Assembly: GCA_016209525.1 (NCBI GenBank)
Contig: JACQWK010000179.1
Location: 1 to 40,353 of the forward strand
Source of the DNA: Verrucomicrobiota bacterium
GTDB taxonomy: Bacteria > Verrucomicrobiota > Verrucomicrobiia > Limisphaerales > SIBE01
Reading direction: 5' to 3'
Length of the DNA stretch: 40,353 nt
The translations under genes were made by a program, and so were the position numbers. Positions 1 through 8,244 of this stretch are shown here, piece by piece; the first letter of the stretch is position 1, and every line of letters starts with the position of its first letter. The notes beneath the pieces are model-generated. The model was given only the letters and a program-made list of their open reading frames with translations. It was not told the DNA's origin and searched no databases.

Positions 1-2
1 CG

Positions 3-104
3 GTAGCGCAGGCGTCTCGCCTGCGAGTTCGCCGAGCGTCCCGCTCGGACGCGGCCCGGCGGCGAGACGCCGCTCGAACTCGCAGCCGAGGACGGCTGCG
101 CTAC
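3..104. repeat. Large imperfect palindrome, GTAGCGCAG family
   Basis: The outer arms GTAGCGCAG (3-11) and CTGCGCTAC (96-104) are exact inverted copies. Nested inside are GCGAGTTCG/CGAACTCGC, GGCGTCTCGCC/GGCGAGACGCC and a CGAGCG...CGCTCG hairpin. Transcribed, it would fold into a long branched stem. Related pieces occur near 14160-14290, 22030-22300 and 24300-24335. It does not encode a credible protein. The rest of 105-340 holds no supportable gene. Confidence 0.8.
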
Positions 105-340
105 GACGACCGACAACTTCGGGATGCACCGCTCGGGAACGAGATGTCCCTTCGACGGGCTGACTGCTCTGTTCACTACCGGAACAGAGAGGCACAGTCC
201 CTTGGCTGGTGTGGAGTCAGGACAGCCGACGCTTGGCCGTCTCCCGTTCTGATGGCGGCCTCGCCATCTGGAGGACTCTTCGGTGGGTGGCGCAAAGCCA
301 AAAAAGTTGGCCAGTCGCCTCATTCAACTTGCCAACCTTA

Positions 341-451
341 CTAAAACTCCCATTTCCGCCGTATCCAGTAGTCGGGACGACGACCGCTATGCGCAATGGC
401 TGCGATCCAAATACAGTTCGGCAACTCGTTGTGGATCACAACGGGCTTCAC
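341..451 (-). pseudogene. RelE/ParE-family toxin, internally deleted (36 residues left)
   Basis: A GTG start at 451-449 overlaps the antitoxin stop codon (GTGA), which is the usual arrangement for this toxin-antitoxin type. The reading frame begins MKPVVIHNE, a typical toxin N-terminus. It then jumps directly to LPNCIWIAAIAHSGRRPDYW, a typical ParE/RelE C-terminus ending in the conserved AHxxRRPxYW block, and stops at 341. Family members are usually about 90-100 residues, so roughly 60 central residues are missing, including the helical hairpin and most of the central sheet. The join keeps the frame and falls at a GAG codon, which suggests deletion between short matching sequences. The product is unlikely to be an active mRNA interferase or gyrase poison. 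The missing length and the mechanism are inferred from family knowledge, not from alignment. Confidence 0.7.
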
Positions 452-678
452 GAGTATTTCGTGCGCAGTTCGGAGAAGACCTTGTCCGCGGGTTCGCCGA
501 TGGCGCGTCCGCTGCTGATTTCCTCAGCTCGTCGCTGCAATTCGGCGTCCCAAGCGCTCTGTGCATCGGGATCCGATCCATCGTCAAGGGACTGAATCAG
601 AAAATGGGCCAACTCCGCGCGCTCAGCAGTGCTGAGTGTGGATAACTCGGCTCGCAACTTCTCAGCGGTCGCGGTCAT
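448..678 (-). CDS. Addiction module antitoxin, TIGR02574-like
   Basis: This 76-residue acidic protein matches the small helical addiction-module family (TIGR02574). It has an N-terminal helix with the AERAELAHFLIQSLD pattern, an acidic stretch (DDGSDPDAQSAWDAEL) and a C-terminal ELRTKYS tail that normally wraps the toxin. The length is normal and the gene appears intact. An AAGGAG sequence lies about 14 bases upstream of the ATG, somewhat far for an optimal ribosome binding site. Its partner, overlapping by four bases downstream, is a deleted toxin, so the antitoxin is an orphan here. It could still neutralise a related toxin elsewhere in the genome, but this cannot be seen from the window. 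Confidence 0.85.
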   Translation of the reverse strand: MTATAEKLRAELSTLSTAERAELAHFLIQSLDDGSDPDAQSAWDAELQRRAEEISSGRAIGEPADKVFSELRTKYS

Positions 679-872
679 GTGTTTAGCTTTGTCTCCTTCA
701 TTCTAAGAGTCAAGAGTAAGCAATAGTTCCCGGAAAACCGTGATCGCGGCACGGATGCCGGTTGGTCGGCGCCGACACCGGGATCACCGTTCTAAATTGG
801 TGAAAAGCGAACTTGCGCAAGCGCGCCTTGTCATATGCAGAGATCCGCCCCGTGATAGCGGATCGCCAACTT
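679..872. other. Intergenic spacer between antitoxin and lyase
   Basis: No gene or strong palindrome was seen. At 700-722 there is a short TAAGAGTCAAGAGTAAGC stretch resembling the AAGAG-rich part of the repeats at 7981 and 39114. The stretch lies upstream of the antitoxin and downstream of the lyase, both on the minus strand, so it should contain the antitoxin promoter, but no convincing -35/-10 pair was identified. Confidence 0.4.
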
Positions 873-3800
873 TCACGGCCGGGTATTCGGGATAACAGCC
901 GGCGAGACGTTCTCGACGGAGCTGCCTCTCGGGAGTGTGACCTTCACCGCCACGGGCGCCGTGACTCGGTAGCGGTTGCGTTCGAGACGCACGACGCTGA
1001 CCGCGTAGGGCCAAGAAAGTTCGTCTCCGATGCCGTAGTCATACACGTCGAACCACGAATCATTGGCAAATTCTTCGGCCAGTCTGGCGGCCTTGGCGCT
1101 TGGATGAAGTGCCTTGTCAATCTGAGCCGCTCGACCGCTGGAAATTTCCGTGAGCCGATATTCGGCGGTTCGGTCGGCGTTGACCAAGCGCGCGCCGAGA
1201 TAGTGCCTGAAGCCTTGGAGCACAAACGGCGTCGAAGTCTTCACGGCATAATCTTCCACGCCGGTCACGCGCCCCGTGCCGATGCGTGAATCAAGGTCCA
1301 GCCGTAGCTCGAGATGGCCGTTGACTGGACGCGCATCGACCACTTTGTAGGCGCTGCGTCGATCCGGGCTAGTGATGAAGATGCAGGCGCCAACCAAAGC
1401 GTCAGGCTTCGGAGGGCTTGGGGACACTGTGACGGTCTCGGTGGCGCGATCTACCTTGATGATTTTGGCGCGGTATTCGGGATGTTCCAGCGTGACGCCG
1501 AATTGGCCATTGGCCAGCGTTGTGCCGCCGACCAGCGAAATCGCCACCGGCACGCCGTCTTGTTCCGAGAAGAACCCGAATCGGCCTGAGAATTTCAACG
1601 GGCTGGTCGCGCCGCGTACAGGAATTTCTGCCAAGATTCGATCAGTCGGATCTCCGGAGGTCAGGAGGACGTCCGTGCGGTCGGCAAGGCGAATTACGCA
1701 GCCGGCGGCCTTGGGGCCGGCCCCATCTTGTCCCGACAGTTTCAAGGGTCGCGCTTCGCGGATAATCGGTTCGTTCTTGTAGGGTTCGAGGATGCTGACG
1801 ACCTGTGTTTCAAGGGTAGCAGCCGACGTGGGGAGGCTCTGACCAATTTCGGATTTCGGATTTCGGATTTCGGACTTGGAAGACTGAGCCTCGTCACCTC
1901 GGCCGCTACGAGGCATCGTGGAGTTCACTGAAGCGTTCTTGGAGCCTTGATTGTGGAGCATGATCCATTTCATTTCGTAAGGTTTGCCACCCGCGGGCGA
2001 AGTGCCGTCGCAGATGTTGATCTCGCTGCCACTGGAATCCAGAACCGTCAGGCGGAGGTGCAGACCGTCGCCGCTCTTCAATTTCCAGTCCGCCCACCAG
2101 GTGCTTTCGGCCTTGCCGCGCTCGACCTTGTACAAATGAGCGAACGGAAACATCACGCCCCGCCAGCCATAGACGCCATACGTGCAGCCGTTGGCCTTCA
2201 GCCAATTCACGTCGCCGTAGGGAACGCCCGCGCCCGCGAGGGTGCCGCCGGCTTGGCTGGCCAGATTGATTCCACCGATGGTAAAGTCTCCTTCCTGCGC
2301 GTGAAACGCCCACCAATGTTCTTTCCCGCCGGCGATCCGATAAAAGTCCGCGACGTAAAAACCGTCCGAGCCGGCATCGATCAAAGCCATCAGCCGTTGC
2401 TGCCAGTGATTCTCCGGCTCGTTCATCGCTGTGGCCCGCGCTTCGGCCACATGGATTGGACCGGCATCAGCGAACAATCGTGCCTGTGCGGTCATCGTCT
2501 GATAAGGGAAAATGCGCGCCAGGTGGTGGCTGGTCCACGCGTATTCCCAATAGCCCCAATTGCGCGGGTAGCCCATGTGCGACAGCAGCGTTCCCTGAAA
2601 AGCGTCCAGTCCGATGTCGAGGGTGTCGTCCTGGCTGTGGCCGCGATTGTGGCCGTAATTCATCCAGAGCGCCCGTTTGTCGTCGCCTTGGCCGCTGCGC
2701 AGGATGGCGATGCCGTAGCCGTCGTGCAACGAGCTGTGGTCGTTCCAGCCGGTTGGCCACTGGGCGGCCTCGCGTTGAATTTCCTCGCGCGTGAAGCCGA
2801 AGCCGGCGGAGGGCTCCCAGCCGGGATGGTTGGCCAGCGCCCAGGCGAACTTCGGGTCCCGAAATAGCCGATAGGCATGTTCGAAGGCTTCTGGCCCGCC
2901 GTTCTGCCAGGTGATCCTGCCGCGCTTCTGGTAGGCCGGGAAGCTGCCGGTGTCCCCAATGTTCGGGAAGGCGCGATCGATGGTGACCGTGTCTATCGCA
3001 AAGTCGAAGATGTGATGATAGCGCCGGCTTTTGCTCAACGACGGATATTTGTCGTCCGGATACGCCTCAGGCCGCATCTGGCGCAGATGCTCGACCGCCT
3101 CGACGATCGGCCCGAGGGCAGACACGTGCATGCCGTTGTAGCCGCCCGTGGACTCGTAAGGAGCGCCATCGCGGAAGAATGTGTTCGGCATGAAGACGCG
3201 CATCTTGCCGCCGCTGTCGTCGTAGAGCCAGTCCATGAAATCGCCGCCATTTCGGTAGTTGAGCACCTCGGCCATTTTGACGAGGCCCCACTGGTGGTAA
3301 GGTTCGTTCGAGCTGGTAGCGCCGTCCATCGCTCCCTGCATCCAGACTGCGAAGAGATTCTCCTCGATGAACCGCCGCACGTCTTCGTGGCGGGTGACGG
3401 GATAGCCTTGTTTTTGCAGGAACGGGAGAATCTCGGAGTCTTGCTCGATCGCCGGGAAAATTTGGTCGTAAGCCAAGGAGTGGTTGACCTGCTGGCCCGG
3501 TTGTTCGATTGGATAGGTGGTAAAGCCGCTCCGGCTCAGGAACGGTCCTTCGTCGAAGCGGCCTTGGCCAAACCGTTCGACTTGCCCAACCGTGTTGCGG
3601 TGCCGATGCTGGGTCATCGTCGCCAAGTAAGCGTACTCCACGGCTAGACGGCACAAGGCCACGAGCGCCTTGTGCGCGTACCGAATGTCGCCCGTGCGCA
3701 CGTAACTGCCGGCGCACTCCGGCGCGACGCTCATCATCCTGCGGGCGTAGAACTGCGCGATCTCGGCGATGAAACCGTAGTGTTTCCCATCGCGCACAAA

Positions 3801-4631
3801 CCCGCCGCCCATGCCATCGTCGGGAAACTCGCCGCTCGTCATGTCGCCTTTGGCGAAATCGTTCGACGGATACTCCTCGCCGCCGATGGGGCACTTGATC
3901 TTCCACCGCCACGGGAGCGAGCCGTCATGAATCCACGGATAGTAAGGGCGCACTTTGTAGATTTCCGCGCCATGCACGGGGCAGCCCAACTGAATGTTGA
4001 CCCAATGCCATCGCGGGATGGTGCTGTCCGGTTGCATCGCCCAAATCGCTTCGTCCGGCACGTCCAGCCACCCGCCGCCGCCTCGGCCGGCCTTGGCCTC
4101 CGCGCCGGTCGGGAAAGTTTGTTTTTCTTTCAATTCCGGCAGCGATTTGCCGAGCGGCCAGCGGCGCGGAAGTTGGACTCCTTTCAGCGCGCGAAATTTC
4201 CGCAAATCCTCAAACGACCAGATTTCCACGGGCACAGCAACGGTTGAGGGTTGAGGGTTGAGGGCTGAGAGGGGCGCGTTGCCGGGCGCTGGAAGGGTGA
4301 ATCGAATCTCGGCGCGCGGCGACGGCTTCAACGCGCGGAAAAAAAACCGGCGGACTTCCTTGTCGGCCGGCGGGAGGGAATGGTCAAACATCGCGACGGC
4401 GTCGGGGGTCGCCACGTTGATATTGAGAGTGCCCGTCGGCACCTTCAGCGCAATCAGGAAGATGCGATCCACGGCCACCACGTCAGGCGCATAAACGACG
4501 CGATCGTCGGCCCGCACCTGATTGCGCCAAGCGCCTTGGAGCAGGAGCACCGTTGCCGCTATTGCCAGGGCTTTCGGTTTTAACCACAGTGTTCGCTTCG
4601 TTGCTTCGGCGACTACGAACCCTCGGCTCAT
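873..4631 (-). CDS. Secreted heparinase II/III-like polysaccharide lyase
   Basis: A predicted exported lyase of 1252 residues. Residues 1-42 form a long signal peptide: a basic start, then the hydrophobic run ALAIAATVLLLQGAW, then RADD. Residues about 210-620 are rich in aromatic, Trp and Tyr helices (for example PYHQWGLVKMAEV), consistent with an alpha/alpha toroid. Residues 659-673 carry YGHNRGHSQDDTLDI, the His/Asp-rich signature of the heparinase II/III beta-sandwich domain, followed by further beta-rich sequence to the end. Such enzymes cleave uronic-acid polysaccharides such as heparin or alginate by beta-elimination; the exact substrate cannot be told. I chose the ATG at 4631 because the longer frame to 4919 reads through palindromic repeats and the signal peptide starts here. 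Residues about 907-931 come from an inserted repeat. Confidence 0.75.
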   Translation of the reverse strand: MSRGFVVAEATKRTLWLKPKALAIAATVLLLQGAWRNQVRADDRVVYAPDVVAVDRIFLIALKVPTGTLNINVATPDAVAMFDHSLPPADKEVRRFFFRALKPSPRAEIRFTLPAPGNAPLSALNPQPSTVAVPVEIWSFEDLRKFRALKGVQLPRRWPLGKSLPELKEKQTFPTGAEAKAGRGGGGWLDVPDEAIWAMQPDSTIPRWHWVNIQLGCPVHGAEIYKVRPYYPWIHDGSLPWRWKIKCPIGGEEYPSNDFAKGDMTSGEFPDDGMGGGFVRDGKHYGFIAEIAQFYARRMMSVAPECAGSYVRTGDIRYAHKALVALCRLAVEYAYLATMTQHRHRNTVGQVERFGQGRFDEGPFLSRSGFTTYPIEQPGQQVNHSLAYDQIFPAIEQDSEILPFLQKQGYPVTRHEDVRRFIEENLFAVWMQGAMDGATSSNEPYHQWGLVKMAEVLNYRNGGDFMDWLYDDSGGKMRVFMPNTFFRDGAPYESTGGYNGMHVSALGPIVEAVEHLRQMRPEAYPDDKYPSLSKSRRYHHIFDFAIDTVTIDRAFPNIGDTGSFPAYQKRGRITWQNGGPEAFEHAYRLFRDPKFAWALANHPGWEPSAGFGFTREEIQREAAQWPTGWNDHSSLHDGYGIAILRSGQGDDKRALWMNYGHNRGHSQDDTLDIGLDAFQGTLLSHMGYPRNWGYWEYAWTSHHLARIFPYQTMTAQARLFADAGPIHVAEARATAMNEPENHWQQRLMALIDAGSDGFYVADFYRIAGGKEHWWAFHAQEGDFTIGGINLASQAGGTLAGAGVPYGDVNWLKANGCTYGVYGWRGVMFPFAHLYKVERGKAESTWWADWKLKSGDGLHLRLTVLDSSGSEINICDGTSPAGGKPYEMKWIMLHNQGSKNASVNSTMPRSGRGDEAQSSKSEIRNPKSEIGQSLPTSAATLETQVVSILEPYKNEPIIREARPLKLSGQDGAGPKAAGCVIRLADRTDVLLTSGDPTDRILAEIPVRGATSPLKFSGRFGFFSEQDGVPVAISLVGGTTLANGQFGVTLEHPEYRAKIIKVDRATETVTVSPSPPKPDALVGACIFITSPDRRSAYKVVDARPVNGHLELRLDLDSRIGTGRVTGVEDYAVKTSTPFVLQGFRHYLGARLVNADRTAEYRLTEISSGRAAQIDKALHPSAKAARLAEEFANDSWFDVYDYGIGDELSWPYAVSVVRLERNRYRVTAPVAVKVTLPRGSSVENVSPAVIPNTRP
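1846..1912. repeat. Heptamer array plus palindrome arm inside the lyase gene
   Basis: Four perfect tandem ATTTCGG heptamers (1846-1873) are followed by a GCCTCGTCACCTCGGCCGC arm at 1888-1906. The same combination, heptamer array plus CCGCCTCGTGACCTCGGCGG arm, is found intact between genes at 37836-37932. Here it lies within the lyase coding frame, encoding a hydrophilic segment containing SKSEIRNPKSEI on the minus strand. The frame stays open. Confidence 0.8.
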
Positions 4632-4954
4632 GGAAAGCCTCCAAGCCAAAATTGGCGCGCATTGCGACCATGAACCCGGTGGGGCTGACCTGCAGGCCAG
4701 CCCTACCGGGTTCATGGAGAGAGGAATGCCCCTCACCCCATCCCTCTCTCCATCCGATGGGGAGAGGGCGTCCGTCGGACGGGTGTGGGGCAATTCGAAC
4801 AAGGCTTTCACGCAATTATTGTGGAAACCGCGGGATGGACGACAACTCGGCGTTCGTAGTCCCGGCTTTAGTCCGCGCCGCCTAAAGGCGGGACTACAAG
4901 CGTTCTGCGTGTCGTTCATTCCAATGTCTCATCCATGGCTCATCTCGGCGCCAA
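4632..4954. repeat. Repeat-filled spacer upstream of the lyase
   Basis: Three palindromes are stacked here. At 4668-4716 CCATGAACCCGGT and its inverse ACCGGGTTCATGG flank GGGGCTGACCTGCAGGCCAGCCC. At 4731-4792 there is a CCCATCCCTCTCTCC/GGGGAGAGGG hairpin. At 4831-4925 there is a GTAGTCCCGGCTT...GCCGCCTAAAGGCGGGACTAC element with a second copy at 24411-24508. The frame open across this stretch is not credible as protein. Any lyase promoter would have to lie among these repeats. Confidence 0.8.
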
Positions 4955-7915
4955 CTAACGGAGCTGGGAGAGAATGTGCCGCAACAGGAGTTTGGAATTC
5001 GCCGGTCCCATGTGGGCTGCGTTTTCAAAATCATTCACGTACCCGCTGAAAACGGCCGGCGTCGGCGTGTCAAAAAAACGAAAAAAAGGGTGACGAACGC
5101 TCGTAGCCCAGCCCCGAAACTCGCTCAGGCGCCGGCCGTAGCTCGTGTGGGTTGATAGGAAGTGGTCCAATTCCGGATGCAACGGGGAAATGCAGCAGGC
5201 CAAGGTCACCTGGTTCTTCACACAAAGCCTGGAGAGCCTGTCGAAATACATCCCTCGCCCAGGGCTCAATTGGGTGAATCCCTTCATGCGGAGGGTGTAG
5301 GCGGCATCGCGGTCATGCGGATCCTTGATTTCGAGCGGCGGTTCATGGCTCGCAGATTCGTCTGGCACAAACACCCGGTAAGCCACGGCCGCAGGAATCG
5401 CGGCTTCGTTCAGCCAATCTCGATCGGCCATTCCTTTCTTGTATTGGAGCAGGAGGCTCTGAAAGCGGTTGAGATCCTCCCCGTCGGCGGGAATCTCTTT
5501 TTGAGCCAGATCGATTCCACCGATTCCACCGTCGCGGCCTTTCTCGTCCAGATAGGGCGTCAACTGACTGGACTCTCTGAGCCGGATATCGATTCCCTCG
5601 GCATTCGAAAACGCCTCGATATCGACACTCAACACGATGGCCTTGAGCCTTCCCTTGTTGTGGTCGAGCACAAACCGGGTGATGCAGTACCAGTCTTCCG
5701 CCCGACTGCTGTTGACCCAAAAATTAAACGCGGTGTACCCCAATTCTCGGGCCGTGGCCGGCGACAGATATTTGGCTTTGGAGGAGCCAAGGATCAACAG
5801 ATCGACCGCCTGGGGATACTCCTGAAATTTGAAACAAGCCTTGTCGCGATCGTCATATTGGACGACGCGATTTTCGACGAGCAATTGGGAGTTGTCCTTG
5901 GCCGAGAGGAGATGCTCGATCATCGTGACGATCTTGCGTCCGGTGTTGAAATGGCTCACCTCAAGACTGGATGGCGGGATGGTGATGCCGAATTCCGATT
6001 CAATCTCCATGACCAGAGAAACCAGCGTCAACGAATCAATCAATCCCGAGGTGATCAGGGGGTCATGCAGCTCAAAACGCCGTCCTCGGGCGAGGTTCTT
6101 TTTCTCCAGCACCTGGTTGACGCACGCAAGAACACGGGTTGCTTTATCGGTGATTGGGGACGGGGCCGCGGGCTTCGTTGCCGGGGACGCAGGAGGTTCG
6201 AGCGGGGCGGCGGAGATTCGTGAGGCAGGCTGATCCCGCAATACTTCGAGATAACGCTGCCGATTGCCGGATCTGGCGATTTTTCCTGAGGACGACTTCA
6301 AGAGCCACATATGGTCCACCAAGCGAATGTCGCCCGGCACGGTCTCCGTTTGACTCGCCACGCGTTCATAAATCTCCTGCTCGATCGCGGCGCGGATCTG
6401 CGCGTCTGTTTGCTTCGTCTCCGCCAAAATGATCAGTTCCTCCGTCCCCTTTTCGGCGTTGGCCAGGCCGAAAGCCACACAGCGACCGTGGACGACGCCT
6501 TCCACTTCGTTGACCACGGCCTCGATGTCCTGCGGGTACAGGTTTTTTCCGGCAATGATAATGAGGTCCTTCTTGCGCCCGGTGACAAAGAGGTGGCCGT
6601 CCGCCAGATATCCCAAATCGCCCGTACGGAATTTTCCGCCGTGAACAGAGAGAGCCGTCGCCTCGGGGTTCCGGTAGTACTCCTGAAACAGGCAAGGCGA
6701 CTGGACGACGATTTCGCCGATGTACCGATCGGGCAGCACTTCGCCGGTTTTCGAAACGATTTCGACCGCCGTTTCCGGAAGAATTCGACCCGAACACACC
6801 ATGAGTTGCGCCTTTGGATGAATGGGCGGGACGGGTGCCGCTTCGAAGGACGAGGCCAGTTTTGATTGATCGATGCAATCGTACCTCAACGGGTGTCCAA
6901 AGCCTCCCGACGTGACCGCGAATGTGTTTTCAGCCATGGCGTACGAGCCGGCCAACGCTTCCGGCTTCAGGCCGCATGGGGTAAACCGTTTCAAAAAGAC
7001 GCGATGGCTCTCGGTCAGGATCGGCTCGGAACAGTTGACCAAACCGCGCACCGATTCAAGGTTGATACCCTCCAAATCCCGATCGGAAACATTCTTGGCC
7101 ATGAAATTGTAGGCGAAGTTCGGGAGCCAGCACAAGGTGCCGGCGTAGTCCGTCAGAGCGCGCAGCAACATCACGGGGCGGCTCACCCAGTCAAAGGGTG
7201 ACATCGCCACCAAAGGGGTTCCGGTCAGCACCGGCAGAAAGAAACAGCAAATCAGCCCCATGTCATGGTACAACGGCAGCCAGCTCACAATCACATCGTC
7301 GGCCTGAAGGTCGATGGCAGCGGCATATTGGTCGATCTGCCAGAGCAAGGCGCGATGCGAGATCGCGACCCCTTTCTTCAAGCCGGTTGTGCCTGATGAA
7401 TACTGCAGAAACGCCGTTTGGTCCGCTGAACAACCGACCGGAATCAGGACCGGACGAACACCGGCGACATCGGACGGAACGCAAACCGCGACCTTCCCGG
7501 AGAGATTTGCCGCTAATTTGTTCCGTAGCTCGGCAAAAGAGACGATCAATTCGGGCGTCGCGTTTTTGATGAGCTCCGGGAAGGTTTTGAAATATTCTTC
7601 CTCGGAAAATTTCGGGGAGGGGAAAGCGAACATGACCGGAACCATTCCTCCCAACAAGGCTCCGAGGTAGGCGGCATACAGGTCCAACGAATGTTGAAGC
7701 AGGATCACGACACGCGAACTGGCTTTCAATCCTCGATCCAAGTACAAGGCGGTCCATTCCGAGGCGCGGTCCACCACCTGGGCGTAACTGAAAGCTTCGA
7801 CACGGCCCTCTCGAGTCAGGAGACGAAGCAAGACCCGTTGGCCGTGCGCATTCAGATTCGCGAGTATCCGCTCCGGGATGGTCTCGAGGGGATTGATTGG
7901 ATGCCGCTTATTCAC
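4955..7915 (-). CDS. Fatty-acyl-AMP ligase / acyl carrier / SGNH fusion protein
   Basis: A 986-residue three-part protein. Residues 1-560 are an acyl-AMP ligase of the FAAL/FadD class: YSSGTTGLKKG at 172-182 (ATP loop), WLPLYHDMGL at 212-221, SPFDWVSRP at 239-247, GSYAMAENTF at 323-332, TGDLGYL at 431-437 and SGKIARS at 543-549. Residues 592-672 are an acyl carrier domain, with GLIDSLT at 624-630 giving Ser628 as the phosphopantetheine site. Residues 680-986 look like an SGNH hydrolase or acyltransferase: LILGSSK at 707-713 and DFENAAH at 962-968 fit the nucleophile and Asp-x-x-His blocks. The ligase should activate a fatty acid and load its own carrier; the SGNH part may hand the acyl group to an acceptor (inference). 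No signal peptide or membrane segment is seen. The start is a GTG and no strong ribosome binding site was found. Confidence 0.8.
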   Translation of the reverse strand: MNKRHPINPLETIPERILANLNAHGQRVLLRLLTREGRVEAFSYAQVVDRASEWTALYLDRGLKASSRVVILLQHSLDLYAAYLGALLGGMVPVMFAFPSPKFSEEEYFKTFPELIKNATPELIVSFAELRNKLAANLSGKVAVCVPSDVAGVRPVLIPVGCSADQTAFLQYSSGTTGLKKGVAISHRALLWQIDQYAAAIDLQADDVIVSWLPLYHDMGLICCFFLPVLTGTPLVAMSPFDWVSRPVMLLRALTDYAGTLCWLPNFAYNFMAKNVSDRDLEGINLESVRGLVNCSEPILTESHRVFLKRFTPCGLKPEALAGSYAMAENTFAVTSGGFGHPLRYDCIDQSKLASSFEAAPVPPIHPKAQLMVCSGRILPETAVEIVSKTGEVLPDRYIGEIVVQSPCLFQEYYRNPEATALSVHGGKFRTGDLGYLADGHLFVTGRKKDLIIIAGKNLYPQDIEAVVNEVEGVVHGRCVAFGLANAEKGTEELIILAETKQTDAQIRAAIEQEIYERVASQTETVPGDIRLVDHMWLLKSSSGKIARSGNRQRYLEVLRDQPASRISAAPLEPPASPATKPAAPSPITDKATRVLACVNQVLEKKNLARGRRFELHDPLITSGLIDSLTLVSLVMEIESEFGITIPPSSLEVSHFNTGRKIVTMIEHLLSAKDNSQLLVENRVVQYDDRDKACFKFQEYPQAVDLLILGSSKAKYLSPATARELGYTAFNFWVNSSRAEDWYCITRFVLDHNKGRLKAIVLSVDIEAFSNAEGIDIRLRESSQLTPYLDEKGRDGGIGGIDLAQKEIPADGEDLNRFQSLLLQYKKGMADRDWLNEAAIPAAVAYRVFVPDESASHEPPLEIKDPHDRDAAYTLRMKGFTQLSPGRGMYFDRLSRLCVKNQVTLACCISPLHPELDHFLSTHTSYGRRLSEFRGWATSVRHPFFRFFDTPTPAVFSGYVNDFENAAHMGPANSKLLLRHILSQLR

Positions 7916-8244
7916 GACCGATCGTAGGATAATTTTGGAGGATCAGCGGGACAAGGAGAAAGACCTGCGAGTCAGCAATGCTCTAGGAGTAAGAGTAAGA
8001 GCAAGGCCTGATCGGGATAGAATTGAATTCATTCTTAATTCAACAGCAGTGCCCCCGCCCCCTCCCAGGAGGGGAGCTGCGTTGCGCGCCGCCACTCTCC
8101 GTTCCCCTCTTGGGAGGGGTGCAGGGGTGGGTTCAGAGGCGCTATGTATGCCCTTGAACCGGAGCGCCCGTCTCCGACCCGGCGCGAAGCTCAGTAAACA
8201 AAGCATCGCGCCGGATCGGAGACCAGCGCTCCGAGGCTGGAAGA
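7916..8244. repeat. Repeat-filled spacer between pseudopilin and acyl ligase
   Basis: At 7981-8055 lies half of a composite repeat: an AAGAGTAAGAGCAAGGCC tract leading to TAATTCAACAGCAGTG, matching the right half of the element at 39020-39185. Next, 8050-8132 has the CCCCCTCCCAGGAGGGG and CCCCTCTTGGGAGGGG hairpins. Then 8160-8233 is a long inverted repeat with CGGAGCGC...GTCTCCGACCCGGCGCGA facing TCGCGCCGGATCGGAGAC...GCGCTCCG. The last sits just downstream of the pseudopilin stop and could act as its terminator or RNA end-stabiliser (inference). Confidence 0.75.

Noticed and set aside
4632-4919. N-terminal extension of the lyase frame to 4919
   Set aside because: The extra 96 codons translate palindromic repeats and precede a normal signal peptide that starts at 4631.
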